Source of the DNA: Chamaecrista fasciculata
Taxonomy: Eukaryota; Streptophyta; Magnoliopsida; Fabales; Fabaceae
DNA: 64,000 nucleotides
Direction of reading: 5' to 3'
Assembly (NCBI GenBank): GCA_003254925.1
Contig: QANZ01013303.1
Location: 120,514 to 184,513 of the forward strand
Under the pieces are notes generated by a model. The model made no database searches and was not told the DNA's origin. It saw only the letters and a list, made by a program, of their open reading frames with translations. Below, one piece after another: positions 10,801 through 20,356 of this stretch. Each line of letters begins with the position of its first letter. Within the stretch, counting starts at the first letter, position 1. The position numbers and the translations under genes are program-made.

Positions 10801-11588
10801 TTTATTATAGTTATTTTTGGCTACTAATAAGAAACTTTCTTCTAGAACGTTGATATAAAACTAATTATGACACCAGCATTCATATTTCCTTCAGTCTGAG
10901 GAGGAGCTTTTATCATATCTTGCATGCATAATGTAAGGTATGTTCTTATCACGACAGATGATCTGCAGTTTTATTTCTATAATGAACTATGATTCTGGTG
11001 CTTTTTTCCCAAATAAAATGTTGTGATAAGGGTTTTGTATTGCACCATTGCTCAGTGTTCTTTGGAAATCTGAAAATTTTGGAGGTTGATTTGATTACCG
11101 TGAGAAGAGATCCACATACAAAAATTAATGATGGCTTTCTGTTAATTAAAGCAAAGTAAAGTAAATTAATCACTTTCTATCAACATCTGTAGGGATCCTT
11201 CATTCAAGCGGCATGGACCCGAAGATCTCGAGGTGAAGCTGCAAAGAGACCTAACAGGAAGTCATGGAAGCAGAGGACAGATATGTACATGAGGCCATTC
11301 TTATTGAACGTTTTCTTTTCAAAGAGATTCATTCATGCAAAAGTGATGCACCGAGGAACAAGCAAAGTTATTTCTGTTGCCACCACAAACGCCAAGGATC
11401 TTAGAAACTCTCTTCCATCACTAACAGATCATAATGCTTGCAGAGTGATAGGAAGGCTTATTGCTGAGCGATCCAAGGAAGCTGATGTATATGCAATGGC
11501 TTACGAAGCCAGAAAGGATGAAAGGATTGAAGGTAAACTTGGAATAGTTCTTGATACCATTAAAGAAAATGGAATCATATTTGTGTAA
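7862..11588 (+). CDS. Organelle-targeted uL18 (L18p/L5e) family ribosomal protein, two exons
   Basis: Exon 1 is 7862-8020 (53 codons) and exon 2 is 11193-11588 (131 codons plus TAA). Both join in phase 0 across a GTAAGT...TGTAG intron of 3172 bases, giving 184 residues. Exon 1 is Ser/Pro-rich and nearly free of acidic residues, as in plastid or mitochondrial transit peptides. Exon 2 opens with AAWTRRSRGEAAKRPNRKSW and contains an L18p-like fold (FIHAKVMHRGTSKVISVATT, DHNACRVIGRLIAER, GKLGIVLDTIKENG). L18 proteins bind 5S rRNA in the large subunit; this plant subfamily is divergent and its exact role is less certain. The start is the first ATG of the targeting exon. The family assignment is from recognition of exon 2. 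Confidence 0.85.
8160..9280 (+). repeat. Intronic direct duplication, copy 1
   Basis: About 1.12 kb inside the uL18 intron that is repeated in the same orientation at 9585-10748. It starts with GTTTTAGTTTGTCATCTTCC and ends near CTAAGGGTCC. Scattered substitutions and short indels separate the copies. No coding region is seen in it. Confidence 0.85.
9585..10748 (+). repeat. Intronic direct duplication, copy 2
   Basis: Second copy of 8160-9280. A further short piece of the 3' end (GTATTTTGAGGTTCTGTGGG...GGCTACTAA) appears a third time at about 10780-10830. The 304-base spacer at 9281-9584 is not duplicated and holds a short open frame of unknown meaning. Confidence 0.85.
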
Positions 11589-12291
11589 CCATATTCCTGA
11601 TTATTTTACCTTGTCTTCAATGCATCTGTTAAGAGTTTATTATTTCTCAAAATTTTCTGTTCAATTAATATAGTAATTCTAGCTTTCCAATTGTATGCTT
11701 TCTCTCAACGAAAGCACTATTGTAATGAATATAAATCATTAGGAGAATCACACTCAAAAAGTGTTATTTGTTGAGGTTGGAGAGTCCATAGTCTTATTAG
11801 GTGTCTCATCAACATTCCTAATTTCCTATTTGGAACTCGTTACAAATTCCTGGAATACTTTGTACTGCAATAATCAAAATTATGGTTATTGAGTTCAGTA
11901 CTTCAGGTCTTAAGTCCATATAGATCATTAACCTAGTAGAAAAAGGATTCAGACAATGGAAAGCCAAGGGCTGATAGGAAATGACCAATCTAGTGTACTT
12001 TCCTAGTTTATGCATCAATACTCATTAAGGTAAGTCTGACTTTCCCAAGAGATTGAAAAGGGTACTGGCATTACTGCTTCCTATTACTTGCTCCCAATAC
12101 ATCCAGATTCATTTCATCTTAGGTTCGATTTAAATCTAAATCAAACTTTCTCTTCCCAATTAAAACAAAGGGTAAATTATAGTAAACGTACTTATGGTTT
12201 AGTTCGATCTCACTTTGTTGTTGTGTGGTTCAAAAAGTGTCACTTATTCACCTAAAAAAAAACTTTCTCACGTGGCTCATTAAAAAAATCA
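11589..12291. other. 3' flank of the uL18 gene, no gene seen
   Basis: AT-rich DNA after the uL18 stop, with an AATATAAAT signal near 11728 that could serve 3' processing. From about 12160 the sequence resembles degenerate TIR-element DNA. No ORF of interest. Confidence 0.4.
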
Positions 12292-12622
12292 AATTTTGGT
12301 TCTCAAACTATGGGGTAAGTTTTATTTTGGTCCAAAAACAATTTTTTGTTATATTTTGGTCCTCAAATTTTTACATTTGTTCCATTTTTTGTCCCGAAAA
12401 TGTAATTTCATATGGTTTATGACGTTGTTTTTAACCTCAATAGTTGAAATTAATCATTTCTCTCTGATATATGTAATAATGAGTGAGTTGGCAGAGAGAT
12501 GAAGAAAAAACTGAATAACGATGAAATTCAAAAAAATTACATTTTCGGGACCAAAACAGAACAAATGTGAAAATTTGAATATAAAAATGGAACAAAAAAT
12601 AGTTTTATAACCAAAATGAAAC
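12292..12622. mobile_element. MITE-like TIR element, left part (split by the insertion at 12623)
   Basis: The left end reads AATTTTGGTTCTCAAACTATGGGG. Its inverted partner begins near 12530 (TTTTCGGGACCAAAAC), runs to GAAAC at 12622, and then resumes after the inserted element at 23611-23642 (CCCCATAGTTTGAGGACCAAAAT). The two pieces make one continuous ~115-base inverted repeat, which shows that the element was intact before the 11-kb insertion. Confidence 0.8.
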
Positions 12623-12736
12623 TGTTCTTACATGGCTCCTATTTTTATAATTAATTAATTATAAAAATAATTAATTGATTGAGTACATAGCAAGAGCCAT
12701 AGCCTCCAAGGCGTAACCTCCAAGGCATCGAAGTCA
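12623..12736 (+). repeat. 5' LTR remnant of the compound element
   Basis: Matches the first part of the 3' LTR (20357-20472): TGTTCYTACATGGCTCCTAT, an AATTAATTAATT run, AGCAAGAGCC and a short-period CCTCCAAGGC repeat. After AAGGCATCG it diverges directly into the exon-like sequence of the left palindrome gene, so most of the LTR, the primer-binding site and the 5' internal region have been deleted. Confidence 0.7.
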
Positions 12737-13980
12737 GTCATGGGCAAGAAGTTGTGCAGATAAGAAGAAAGAGTTATCATCATATCTTAAAGAGAAAGGT
12801 CCACAGACGGATCCGCCTCCCATCCTTAGGATCGACACTCTATATTATTGCTCTCGGAGCGCAAGTGTTGCCAAGGACCCTCCGCCTACTAAAAGGAGAA
12901 TAGCTCCTCAAAAGAAGAAGGCAAGTGCAGAACAGAGGCCTCCTCCTCCTTCATCATCTCTTCAGGTATTTCTTACTTTATTTAATCTTTATACTTCTGT
13001 GGTTACTTGTATCACTTTGTTAACAAACGTATCTGTACCATTTTCTTTCATCTTAGGAATGTGTCAATCCAAATCAGCCAAATGCTCCAAGTGTTCCAAT
13101 GGATGCCAACGCCCTTCCTTCCGTATCTTCAAGGTCCCAAGGGGAATCTATTAATCGTGTCGATAGAGTTGCACCTTCTGAAGCTTTCAGGCCCCCAGTG
13201 TTCCTGATAATGGAATAGACGATGTGGATATGGATCAACCTCTTCCTGCGAGTACAAAATCATCTAAAGATTAAGACTTCTTCCCCTCCTTCTTTAACTT
13301 CTCGGTCTTAGCTTTTGTTTTACTTGATGCTACGCTTTCTTGGATCTCACAGGATCTTCAATAAGGACAGAAGCTATTCATGAGGTTGGATCACCTGAAG
13401 AGAATCTCCCTCCTCAACGTACTTCTTCGAAGAGTCATCCAGGGACCTCTGACATGGATGCCAAGACAATTTCTCAATACTTGGAAGATGTGACTCGTTC
13501 TTTAGGCAAAAACGAAAAGACGTTGCTGAAGAAAATTTTGATCAAGCATCGGAATTTGATAGATACACCTTCTGGTTGGGAACCAAAGATGATTGAAGAT
13601 TAGAATCTTGAGCTGCTTACTTGTCATGCTGGATGATACTACCCCTTCAACCATGGACAAAGACTCAGGAGAAGATGGATATGTATGTTAGCAACATAGC
13701 GGTTTACAAATTTGATGGTCCTTTCTTATCTATCATGAGGGAATCTATTTCAAAAGCATGGAAGTGTCACTTGGGAGCTAACACCCTTCAAGAAAGAGAC
13801 AAGAAGTTAAACGCTGAAATACATGAATTAGATGCCCAGCTGCAAGAGTTGAACGCCTAGGTGCAGGAGTTGAATGCCAAAATACTGAAGTTAAACGCCA
13901 AGATGCAAGAGAAAAAGACTGAGTTGCGAGCTGTTAAGGATGATATTGAGAGGGGTTAATCTTCTATACTCCTCATCTCG
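12737..13980 (+). pseudogene. Left-arm copy of an unrecognised multi-exon gene, broken
   Basis: An open stretch at 12737-12965 (Lys-rich, then PPPTKRR and a PPPP tail) ends at a CAG|GTATTT donor. The next exon begins after TTAG at about 13060 (ECVNPNQPNAPSVPMDANAL), and a third begins after CACAG near 13353. The copy is inactivated: the SRDS-equivalent region has a ~6-base deletion leaving GAT TAG at 13598-13603, and a CAG codon is TAG at 13858-13860. It is the inverted counterpart of the better-preserved copy at 14405-15840. No known domain was recognised. Confidence 0.65.
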
Positions 13981-14168
13981 TCTTCTTAGGAATCGTTTGT
14001 TTGGAACTCGAATATCCTAAGAGTACTTTATTTATTTATTTTTTTCGCAAGGAACATGGAAGCGTATGTATGTCGTGATCACTTAATCATAATAAAAAGT
14101 TTTTTTTTATTATAATTGTCTTCATTATCTCACTTAGTCTTATGAGACATAGTATGAATAATTTACCT
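12984..14168 (+). repeat. Left arm of a ~2.4-kb palindrome
   Basis: The arm runs from about AATCTTTATACTTCTG through both copied exons to ATAATTTACCT. The right arm (14198-15407) is its inverted copy with substitutions and small indels. A 29-base spacer (14169-14197) separates them. Outside the arms the sequences are unrelated. Confidence 0.85.
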
Positions 14169-14197
14169 ATTGGAAGACATAATAAATTACCTCCAAG

Positions 14198-15407
14198 AGG
14201 TAAATTATTCATACTATGTCTAAGAAGACTAAGTGGGATAATGAAGACAATTATAATAAAAAAAACTTTTTATTATGATTAAGTGATCATGGCATACATA
14301 CGCTTCCATGTTCTTTACGAAAAAAAAAACCAAACAAAAAAAGAAAAGAAAAAAAAAAGTACTCTTAGGATATTTGAGTTCCAAACATAAGATTCCTAAG
14401 AAGACTAGATGAGGAGTATAGAAAATTCGCCCCTCTCAATATCATCCTTAACAGCTCGCAACTCAGTCTTTTTCTCTTGCACCTTGGTGTTTAACTCTAG
14501 TATCTTGGCATTCAACTCCTCCACCTGGGCGTTCAACTCTTGCAGCTGGGCGTCTAATTCATGTATTTCTGCATTTAACTTCTTGTCTCTTTCCTGAAGG
14601 GTGTTAGCTCCCAAGTGCCGCTTCCATGCTTTTGAAATAGATTCCCTCATGATAGATAAGAAAGGACCATCAAATTTGTAAACTTCTAAGATGCTAACAT
14701 ACATATCCATCTTCTCCTTTGAGTCTTTGTCCATGGTTGAAGGGGTAGTATCATCCAACATGACAAGTAAGCGGCTCAAGATTCTAAAAGAATCTTCAAT
14801 CATCTTCGATTCCCAACCAGAAGGTGTATCTATCAAATCCCGATGCTTGATCAAAACTTTCTTCAGCAACGTTTTCTTGTTCTCGCCTAAAGAACGAGTC
14901 ACATCTTGCAAGTACTGAGAAATTGTCTCGGCATCCATGTCAGAGGTCCCTGAATGACTCTTCGAAGAAGTACGTTGAGAAGGGAGATTCTCTTCAGGTG
15001 ACCCAACCTCATGAATAGCTTCTGTCCTTGTTGAAGATCCTGTGAGATCCAAGAAAGCGTAGCATCAAGTAAAAGGAAAGCTAAGACCGAGAAGTTAAAG
15101 AAGGAGGTGAAGAAGTCTTAACCTTTAGATGCTTTTGTACTTGCAGGAAGCGGTTGATCCATATCCACATCGTCGATTCCATTATCAAGAACACTGGGAG
15201 CCTGTAAAGCTTCAAAAGGTGCAACTCTATCGACACGATTGATAGATTCCCCTTGGGACCTTGAAGATACGGAAGGAAGGGCGTTGGCATCCATTGGAAC
15301 GCTTGGAGCACTTGGTTGATTCGGATTGACAGATTCCTGAGATAAAAAAAAGGTAAAGATACATTTGTCAACAAAATTATACAAGTAACCACAAAAGCAT
15401 AAAGATC
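14198..15407 (-). repeat. Right arm of the ~2.4-kb palindrome
   Basis: Inverted counterpart of 12984-14168, beginning AGGTAAATTATTC and ending near AAAGATC. It contains exons 2 and 3 of the minus-strand gene. The arms are clearly diverged, so the duplication is not very recent, but the centre remains tight enough to form a cruciform or hairpin. Confidence 0.85.
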
Positions 15408-15840
15408 TTGATGCCTTCTCGAAATGGAACCATATGGGAGACTGGCTTGTCAATAATATAGAAGAGTGTGTTGTTGGAGTCATCAAAACCATTAGTGGAG
15501 TCATCATTGCCCTCCTCCCTAGTGTCAACGTCCGTGCTTTCAACGTCACTATCAGCTTCGGCGTCACGAAGTCTCCACTGCTTCGGAACGTGGTCCACAT
15601 CATTGTGGGCAACGTCCTCAGCACTCCCTATCTTTGAATCTTGAGGCTTCCTAGTCTTTTTGATTTGCTTCGGAATGTGGTCCACGCTATGGTGGGCAAC
15701 GTCCTTAGCACTCCTAGTATCTGAAGCTCGAGGCATCCCAGGTCCTGCGTTGTGCTTCGAAACGTGGTCCACGCTATTGTGGACAACGCCCTCAGCCCTC
15801 CCTGTCTCTGAATCTCTAAGCTAGCTAGACCTTGGTGTAT
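14405..15840 (-). CDS. Unrecognised gene with C-terminal coiled coil, right-arm copy (exons 1?-2-3)
   Basis: Exon 3 (15039-14405, 210 residues) and exon 2 (15336-15123, 71 codons plus one base) join in phase across a GTTAAG...CACAG intron. A putative exon 1 lies at about 15830-15437 with a possible donor after SHM. Exon 2 is Pro/Ser/Asp-rich (MDANALPSVSSRSQGESINR). Exon 3 ends in heptad-like repeats (LDAQLQELNAQVEELNAKIL), a clear coiled coil. Exon 1 carries three 29-residue repeats. Exons 2 and 3 are open, unlike the left-arm copy. It resembles the tails of transposon-derived plant-mobile-domain proteins, but no such domain is present; I do not recognise the protein. The 5' end is unproven, and a TAG closes the frame upstream near 15825. 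Confidence 0.45.
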
Positions 15841-15841
15841 G
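15581..15841 (-). repeat. Three tandem 87-bp units coding 29-residue repeats
   Basis: Units start at 15581, 15668 and 15755 (CTTCGGAAYGTGGTCCAC...). Read on the minus strand each encodes a DVAHxxVDHVPKQ-type block. The period is a multiple of three, so the frame is kept; the units differ at many positions. Confidence 0.75.
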
Positions 15842-18068
15842 CTCCATGCTCTCTAGTTTAGTATTGTCAATATTATCTCTGTTCGTTCCAGCACTTACCG
15901 AAAATCTCCAAGTCCTTGTGAAATGATCAACTTCCAAATTTGTGGCGCGTTTGGTCTGTTTAGTTCAAGCCATGCATGGCAATCTGACAAGAGCAACTGC
16001 AATTAAGAGCAATAGATGGTTACAGTTTCAAAAAAAAAAGAAACAAGGAATAAAAGAGCAAAAGAATTATACCCCAAGAGATGGAGAAAGAATGAAGAGT
16101 TCTTGACAAAGAAGTTGGAGAGTCCTCAAATCAAAGGATCACAATGCAAGATTCAAGCTTCAAAACCTTCAAGAGATAAGTAGTCATAGTTCATAAAGCA
16201 TATTTATAAAGTAAAAAAAAAAAAAAAAAAACTTAGATTTAATCATGAGAATGCTTTCCTATCTCTAGATATTTGCATTTACTCAAAATAAGCATCTTGC
16301 TATATATTTATACATATGCATGTATATAGACAATAATAATGTGAAACAAAAAAAAAAGTTTTGGTTTAAGAATTATACATGAAAATAAATTTACTTTCTT
16401 GATTTTCATGTAGGAAAAAAAATAATAAAACGTGAGGCTAAAAAAAAGAACATAAGCATCGCATAAATATTTTATCATATCTTATTCATTCAAATAAAGA
16501 TTTTAAATTCTGATAAAAAAAATAAAGATTTTAAACATTTTATCATATATCATACTCATTCAAATAGAGAATTTTAAAGATTTTATAATACTAATAATTT
16601 GAATCGAAAGGGTATTTCAATAAGATAAGTTTCCTCGTCGTTCATTCATATGAATATTTTAGATATACAATGTGTAAAAAAAATGAAGTAGCCTATCTTA
16701 GCTTCACTATCATGATTACTATTTGTTAGCCAAAATTAAAAAAGTCATCTTATTTATTTGGAAACATGTTAGATTCATATAACAATATATAAGTTTACTC
16801 ATTCTTCATTATTTAGTCCTCTCCAATTCCAATCAAAGAAAATAATCAAGAAATCTAATTCCAATCAAATTAAATAATCAAGAAATCTAGATTTAGTGAC
16901 AATAACCTAATCTTTATATTTCAAAAACATATGTGAAATATTATTTTTAATCTTGATTCATTAGAAAATTCCAAGAAAGGTCATAAACATTATTATCATA
17001 ATTAGTGTACATACCTAATGAACTGTGAATTTCGTGAAGTTAGTTTCCTTTGTTTGAAGAAAGAAACAAGGACACAACAAAAGAATTCAATTTAATAATT
17101 CAGCTTCGATTGATCTCTTTGCGATCAACTATGAATTAATTATGGAAATAGAAAAGAAGTGCAAAGTTATATTATTGAATATTAGTTACAAGAAAGATTA
17201 AAGAAAGAAAGAGGGCGCCAAGAATTTTTAGAGAAGAAAAGAAAATCTCAACGACGTGCTACGAGATCAATGCTTCCACAAAGTTATTTCATATGAGCAT
17301 AAGGAATGATTCCTCCCTTCAAGCACGTAAAAACGCCACAAGGTAAGTAAATATATATACATGCATCCATATACATCAGTACATTCAAAGATTAAAACCC
17401 TCATTTATTGATGCAAATAAAAAAAAATCGAGGAAGAAAGAAGGTTAATATGCCATACCTATAAAGAAATAGAGTCTTGAATATATATGTGCCTTTTTGA
17501 GTCTTGAATGTTGCCTTTTGAGTACACGGTCACAGTTTACATTTTTTTTTTAAAAAAATTCAGTTAAGATTACATTAAGATTCACATACATATATAATAT
17601 AGATCTTGGCATTTAGGTTCTTATATTCACGTAACAAGTAGTCGTTATTATTTTATTATTAATTTCTTATTTATTAGTTTATTTAAGTTCAAAAAAAAAT
17701 CTAGTTCAAAATATAGTTAAGATTGTGTAGATATTATAGGATTCATATATACATATTGCTAGTTGTGCTTTTAATTTGGAGCCACGTAGAGAGAAGAGTC
17801 TCATTTCTTGAATTGCATAAGTATGTGTGTTTATGCGCACAATCTTTTTTTTTTTATTTATTAATTTCAGTTTAAGTAAAATTTAAATTTTGAAAATAGA
17901 TTTGATTAGATCTTGCTTAAGATAGAAGCCTTTTATTTATTTTGATAAGCATAAGTCATCTAATGTGAAACCTATAATTTGGATGATTAAATCTTTGTAT
18001 AGAAAATTGGCTCCAAGAATATCTCAATCTTGCTTAACAAATATATAGTTTATATATACAATCTCATA
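15842..18068. other. Internal AT-rich part of the compound element, no gene seen
   Basis: Mostly low-complexity A/T DNA with direct short repeats (for example CAAGAAATCTA twice near 16850-16890). No ORF longer than chance, no tRNA and no LTR was recognised. A bacteria-like or organelle-like patch was looked for and not found here. Confidence 0.4.
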
Positions 18069-18255
18069 TCTTATATTATATGACTCAACCCCTTTTTGGT
18101 CGTCCACATTTTAAAACTATAGTACAAAATCAATAATAAGAGGAAAATTATTATTTGATCCATTTTTTTTTACTGAGTTAACGATTTAGTCCCTCATTTT
18201 TTTTGGTGAAATCCCATTTATTTTACATATATATTTGCGCACGCAAAGCCCCTAG
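18069..18255 (+). mobile_element. Helitron-like element, 187 bp, hairpin eroded
   Basis: Starts TCTTATATTATATGAC after A and ends CCCCTAG before T, like the element at 4943-5121, with the same internal order (GGTCGTCCA, AAAACTATAGT, GATTTAGTCCCTC). The loop half of the subterminal hairpin is missing, leaving GCGCACGCAAAGCCCCTAG. Confidence 0.7.
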
Positions 18256-18426
18256 TAATATATATGTATACCTAGACGAAGACTTAAAAAAAATGGTAAA
18301 AGATTGTAATTTGTTGAGATATTTCATGCTTGTGACTATATAAGAGATATCATGCGTTCAAAATGGATTTGTTTTATTCAAAAGTGCTATTTGTAAAGCA
18401 TGCCTATTCAATTATTTAGTTGCTTT

Positions 18427-18668
18427 GAGACATAAGTCTTTTATTTATTCCATTAAGTTTAGATCTGCTCTTTATAGACAAACTTGGAATTTGCGATCCC
18501 AGGTAAGATCGTTTCAGGATCATGGGATCCTTTTCTATCAGATAGGAAGTGTTGTTTCTCGAAATGTACTTTTAAGTAATTGCTTCATAGTTCCTATATC
18601 TATCTATATGAAGAAGAAATCATGTAACCGTAACGAAGGGGATTCTTATTTGTACAAATGGTACTTCT
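18427..18668 (+). other. ycf2: Nuclear plastid DNA (NUPT): fragment of ycf2
   Basis: The plus-strand frame encodes [20 protein letters not shown], then [13 protein letters not shown] and KKKSCN...[10 protein letters not shown], which is the sequence of plastid Ycf2 in its AAA-like region. Matching starts at about HKSF and stops abruptly after KWYF. A few changes (for example an inserted residue pair after KSCN) show that it is an old nuclear copy, not active plastid DNA. It lies inside the compound retroelement between Helitron-like ends. It has no start signal and is not expected to be expressed. Confidence 0.9.
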
Positions 18669-18734
18669 ATATATTTTAGATGACTAAATCTTTGAGCTTG
18701 GAAGGAATTATCTTAGAGTATTCCATTAGCTTGG

Positions 18735-18765
18735 AAGTATATATATATATATATATATATATATT
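18735..18765. repeat. (TA)n microsatellite
   Basis: A TA-dinucleotide run of about 30 bases; another short one lies near 18886-18902. Confidence 0.8.
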
Positions 18766-18889
18766 CCCCATCCATAAGCCGTTGAAAAAAAAGGGGGAAT
18801 TGAGTTTAAAGTTTGGATATGTTTTAGTTTAAAAAAAAAAATCAAATAAGCTGCTAGTTAGTTACATGCTTAAAGATATACAATTACAT

Positions 18890-19208
18890 ATATATATATA
18901 TATACTATATTATATGTGTAAAGTCCTTTTGGTTGGTCGAAAATAATTAAATTAAAAATTAAAAAAAAATAAGAAATAAACATATGGAACTTGATAATTG
19001 ACTGATTGTTTAGATAATGGGAGAGAGAAAGTAGTAGATGAGATTTAAGAAAGTGAAAACTTATTATTTGGTCTTTTAATTTTCACACTTCTAACGATTT
19101 AGTCCTTGAATAATAGAAATATACTATTTAGTCACTGAATAACTACAGATGTTAAATTAAACGTTACATACATATTTCCATGTCCGCTAGGGCACGGAAA
19201 GCCCCTAG
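18890..19208 (+). mobile_element. Helitron-like element, CTAG end at 19205-19208
   Basis: Ends in a hairpin (CCATGTCCGCTAGGGCACGG) followed by AAAGCCCCTAG and T. The internal order GGTTGGTCGAAA, ATTTGGTC, GATTTAGTCC matches the other copies. Its 5' end lies in TA-rich sequence near TATATTATATG and is uncertain. Confidence 0.6.
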
Positions 19209-19441
19209 TTATATTATATGTGTGGGGGTGTTTTGGTTAGTCAAAATTAATTTTATTTCGAAATATTAAAAGAGGAAAAAATAGTGGAGGGAGATAAGTA
19301 ACTTCCCACTACTTTGATGACTAAAAAATAAAAGAAAAAACTTATTATTCGGTCCCTCCTTTTTCACTGAGTCAACGATTTGATCCCTAATTTATTTTAC
19401 ATACATATTTACGTGCCCGTTAGGACACGCAAAGCCCCTAG
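19209..19441 (+). mobile_element. Helitron-like element abutting the previous one
   Basis: Begins with TATATTATATGTGTGG directly after the CTAG of the preceding copy, and ends ACGTGCCCGTTAGGACACGC AAAGCCCCTAG before T. The two elements therefore sit head to tail with no spacer. No coding capacity. Confidence 0.6.
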
Positions 19442-19686
19442 TATATATTGTTCACGATAATGAGAAGATGCTATTCAAGATAATGAGTCTCTTTGCAATT
19501 TTATATATATGCTTGAACGTTGAAAAAAAGAAGTGTAAAAAAAAATATATTGAGCCTATTTAATTGCTATTTACATTAAGGTATTTTGAAAGGTTAATTA
19601 ATACAAGTCTTGATATTCATGCCTTTTACATTAAAAAAGGTACTTAGCATTTATCTGGGGCCTATGAGCTAAGTCTCCTATAATTA

Positions 19687-20112
19687 GTTAACCCGTCTTT
19701 CAAACAGTAAACAATGAGGTATTCCTGCTGAGCCAAGAGCATCAGGATAACAAGTTAACCTGTCTTTTAGACAGTAAACAATGAGATATTCCTGCTGAGC
19801 CAGGAGCTTCAGAATATCAAGTTAACCCATCCCTTGGACAGTAAGCAAAGAGACATCCTGCTGAGCAAAGAGCTTCAGGATGTCAAGTTAATCTGTCTTT
19901 CGGACAGTAAACTAAGAGACATTCCTGCTAAGCAAAGAGCTTCAGGGTGTCAAGTCAATCCGTCTCATGGACTGTAAACAAAGATACCCATGTCAAGCAA
20001 AGAGCTTCAGGGTGCCCAGTGATACCGTCTCCCAGAAAGTAAACTAAGACCGACCTGCTGAGAAAAGAGCTTCAGGGTGCCCATGAATCCGTTCCTTGGA
20101 CAGTAAACTATA
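19687..20112 (+). repeat. Tandem array of ~66-bp units, six full plus one partial
   Basis: Units start near 19687, 19754, 19821, 19887, 19954, 20019 and 20083. Each holds a GTTAAYCYGTC-like start, GGACAGTAAAC, CCTGCTGAGC and AAGAGCTTCAGG. Spacing is 64-67 bases and divergence rises along the array. It sits just inside the 3' LTR. A related piece recurs near 20250-20280. Confidence 0.85.
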
Positions 20113-20334
20113 TTGCCTCACTTTCCCCACATAAAGGAGAGTGCGATAGGGATAATCTCCACTACTTTAGTCAACATATTGTTGATACAAGACATATCAA
20201 CTACATACATCCTGCCTTAAAGGAAAGGTTAAAGATGATAAGTATAAGTTGAATTCGTCCCTTGGACAATAAATATAAGTACATACATCCTGCCTCAATG
20301 CACATGCACATGGGCTTAGAGATTCTCCATATAC

Positions 20335-20356
20335 ATGTGCAGGGGGCCTAATATAA
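20335..20356 (+). promoter_or_regulatory. Polypurine tract of the compound element
   Basis: GTGCAGGGGGCCTAATATAA precedes the TG of the 3' LTR at 20357. The G-run resembles the polypurine primer for plus-strand synthesis, although the CCT after it makes it imperfect. Confidence 0.45.

Noticed and set aside
12225..12502. Two overlapping ORFs of 65 and 68 codons
   Set aside because: They arise from the T-rich inverted repeat of the MITE; no protein similarity.
18425..18679. 84-codon ORF as a nuclear gene
   Set aside because: It is a fragment of plastid ycf2 with no start context or conserved ends; annotated as plastid-derived DNA.
19687..20112. Regular repeats as a CRISPR-like array
   Set aside because: Units are contiguous and diverged without unique spacers, in a plant nuclear genome; an ordinary tandem repeat.
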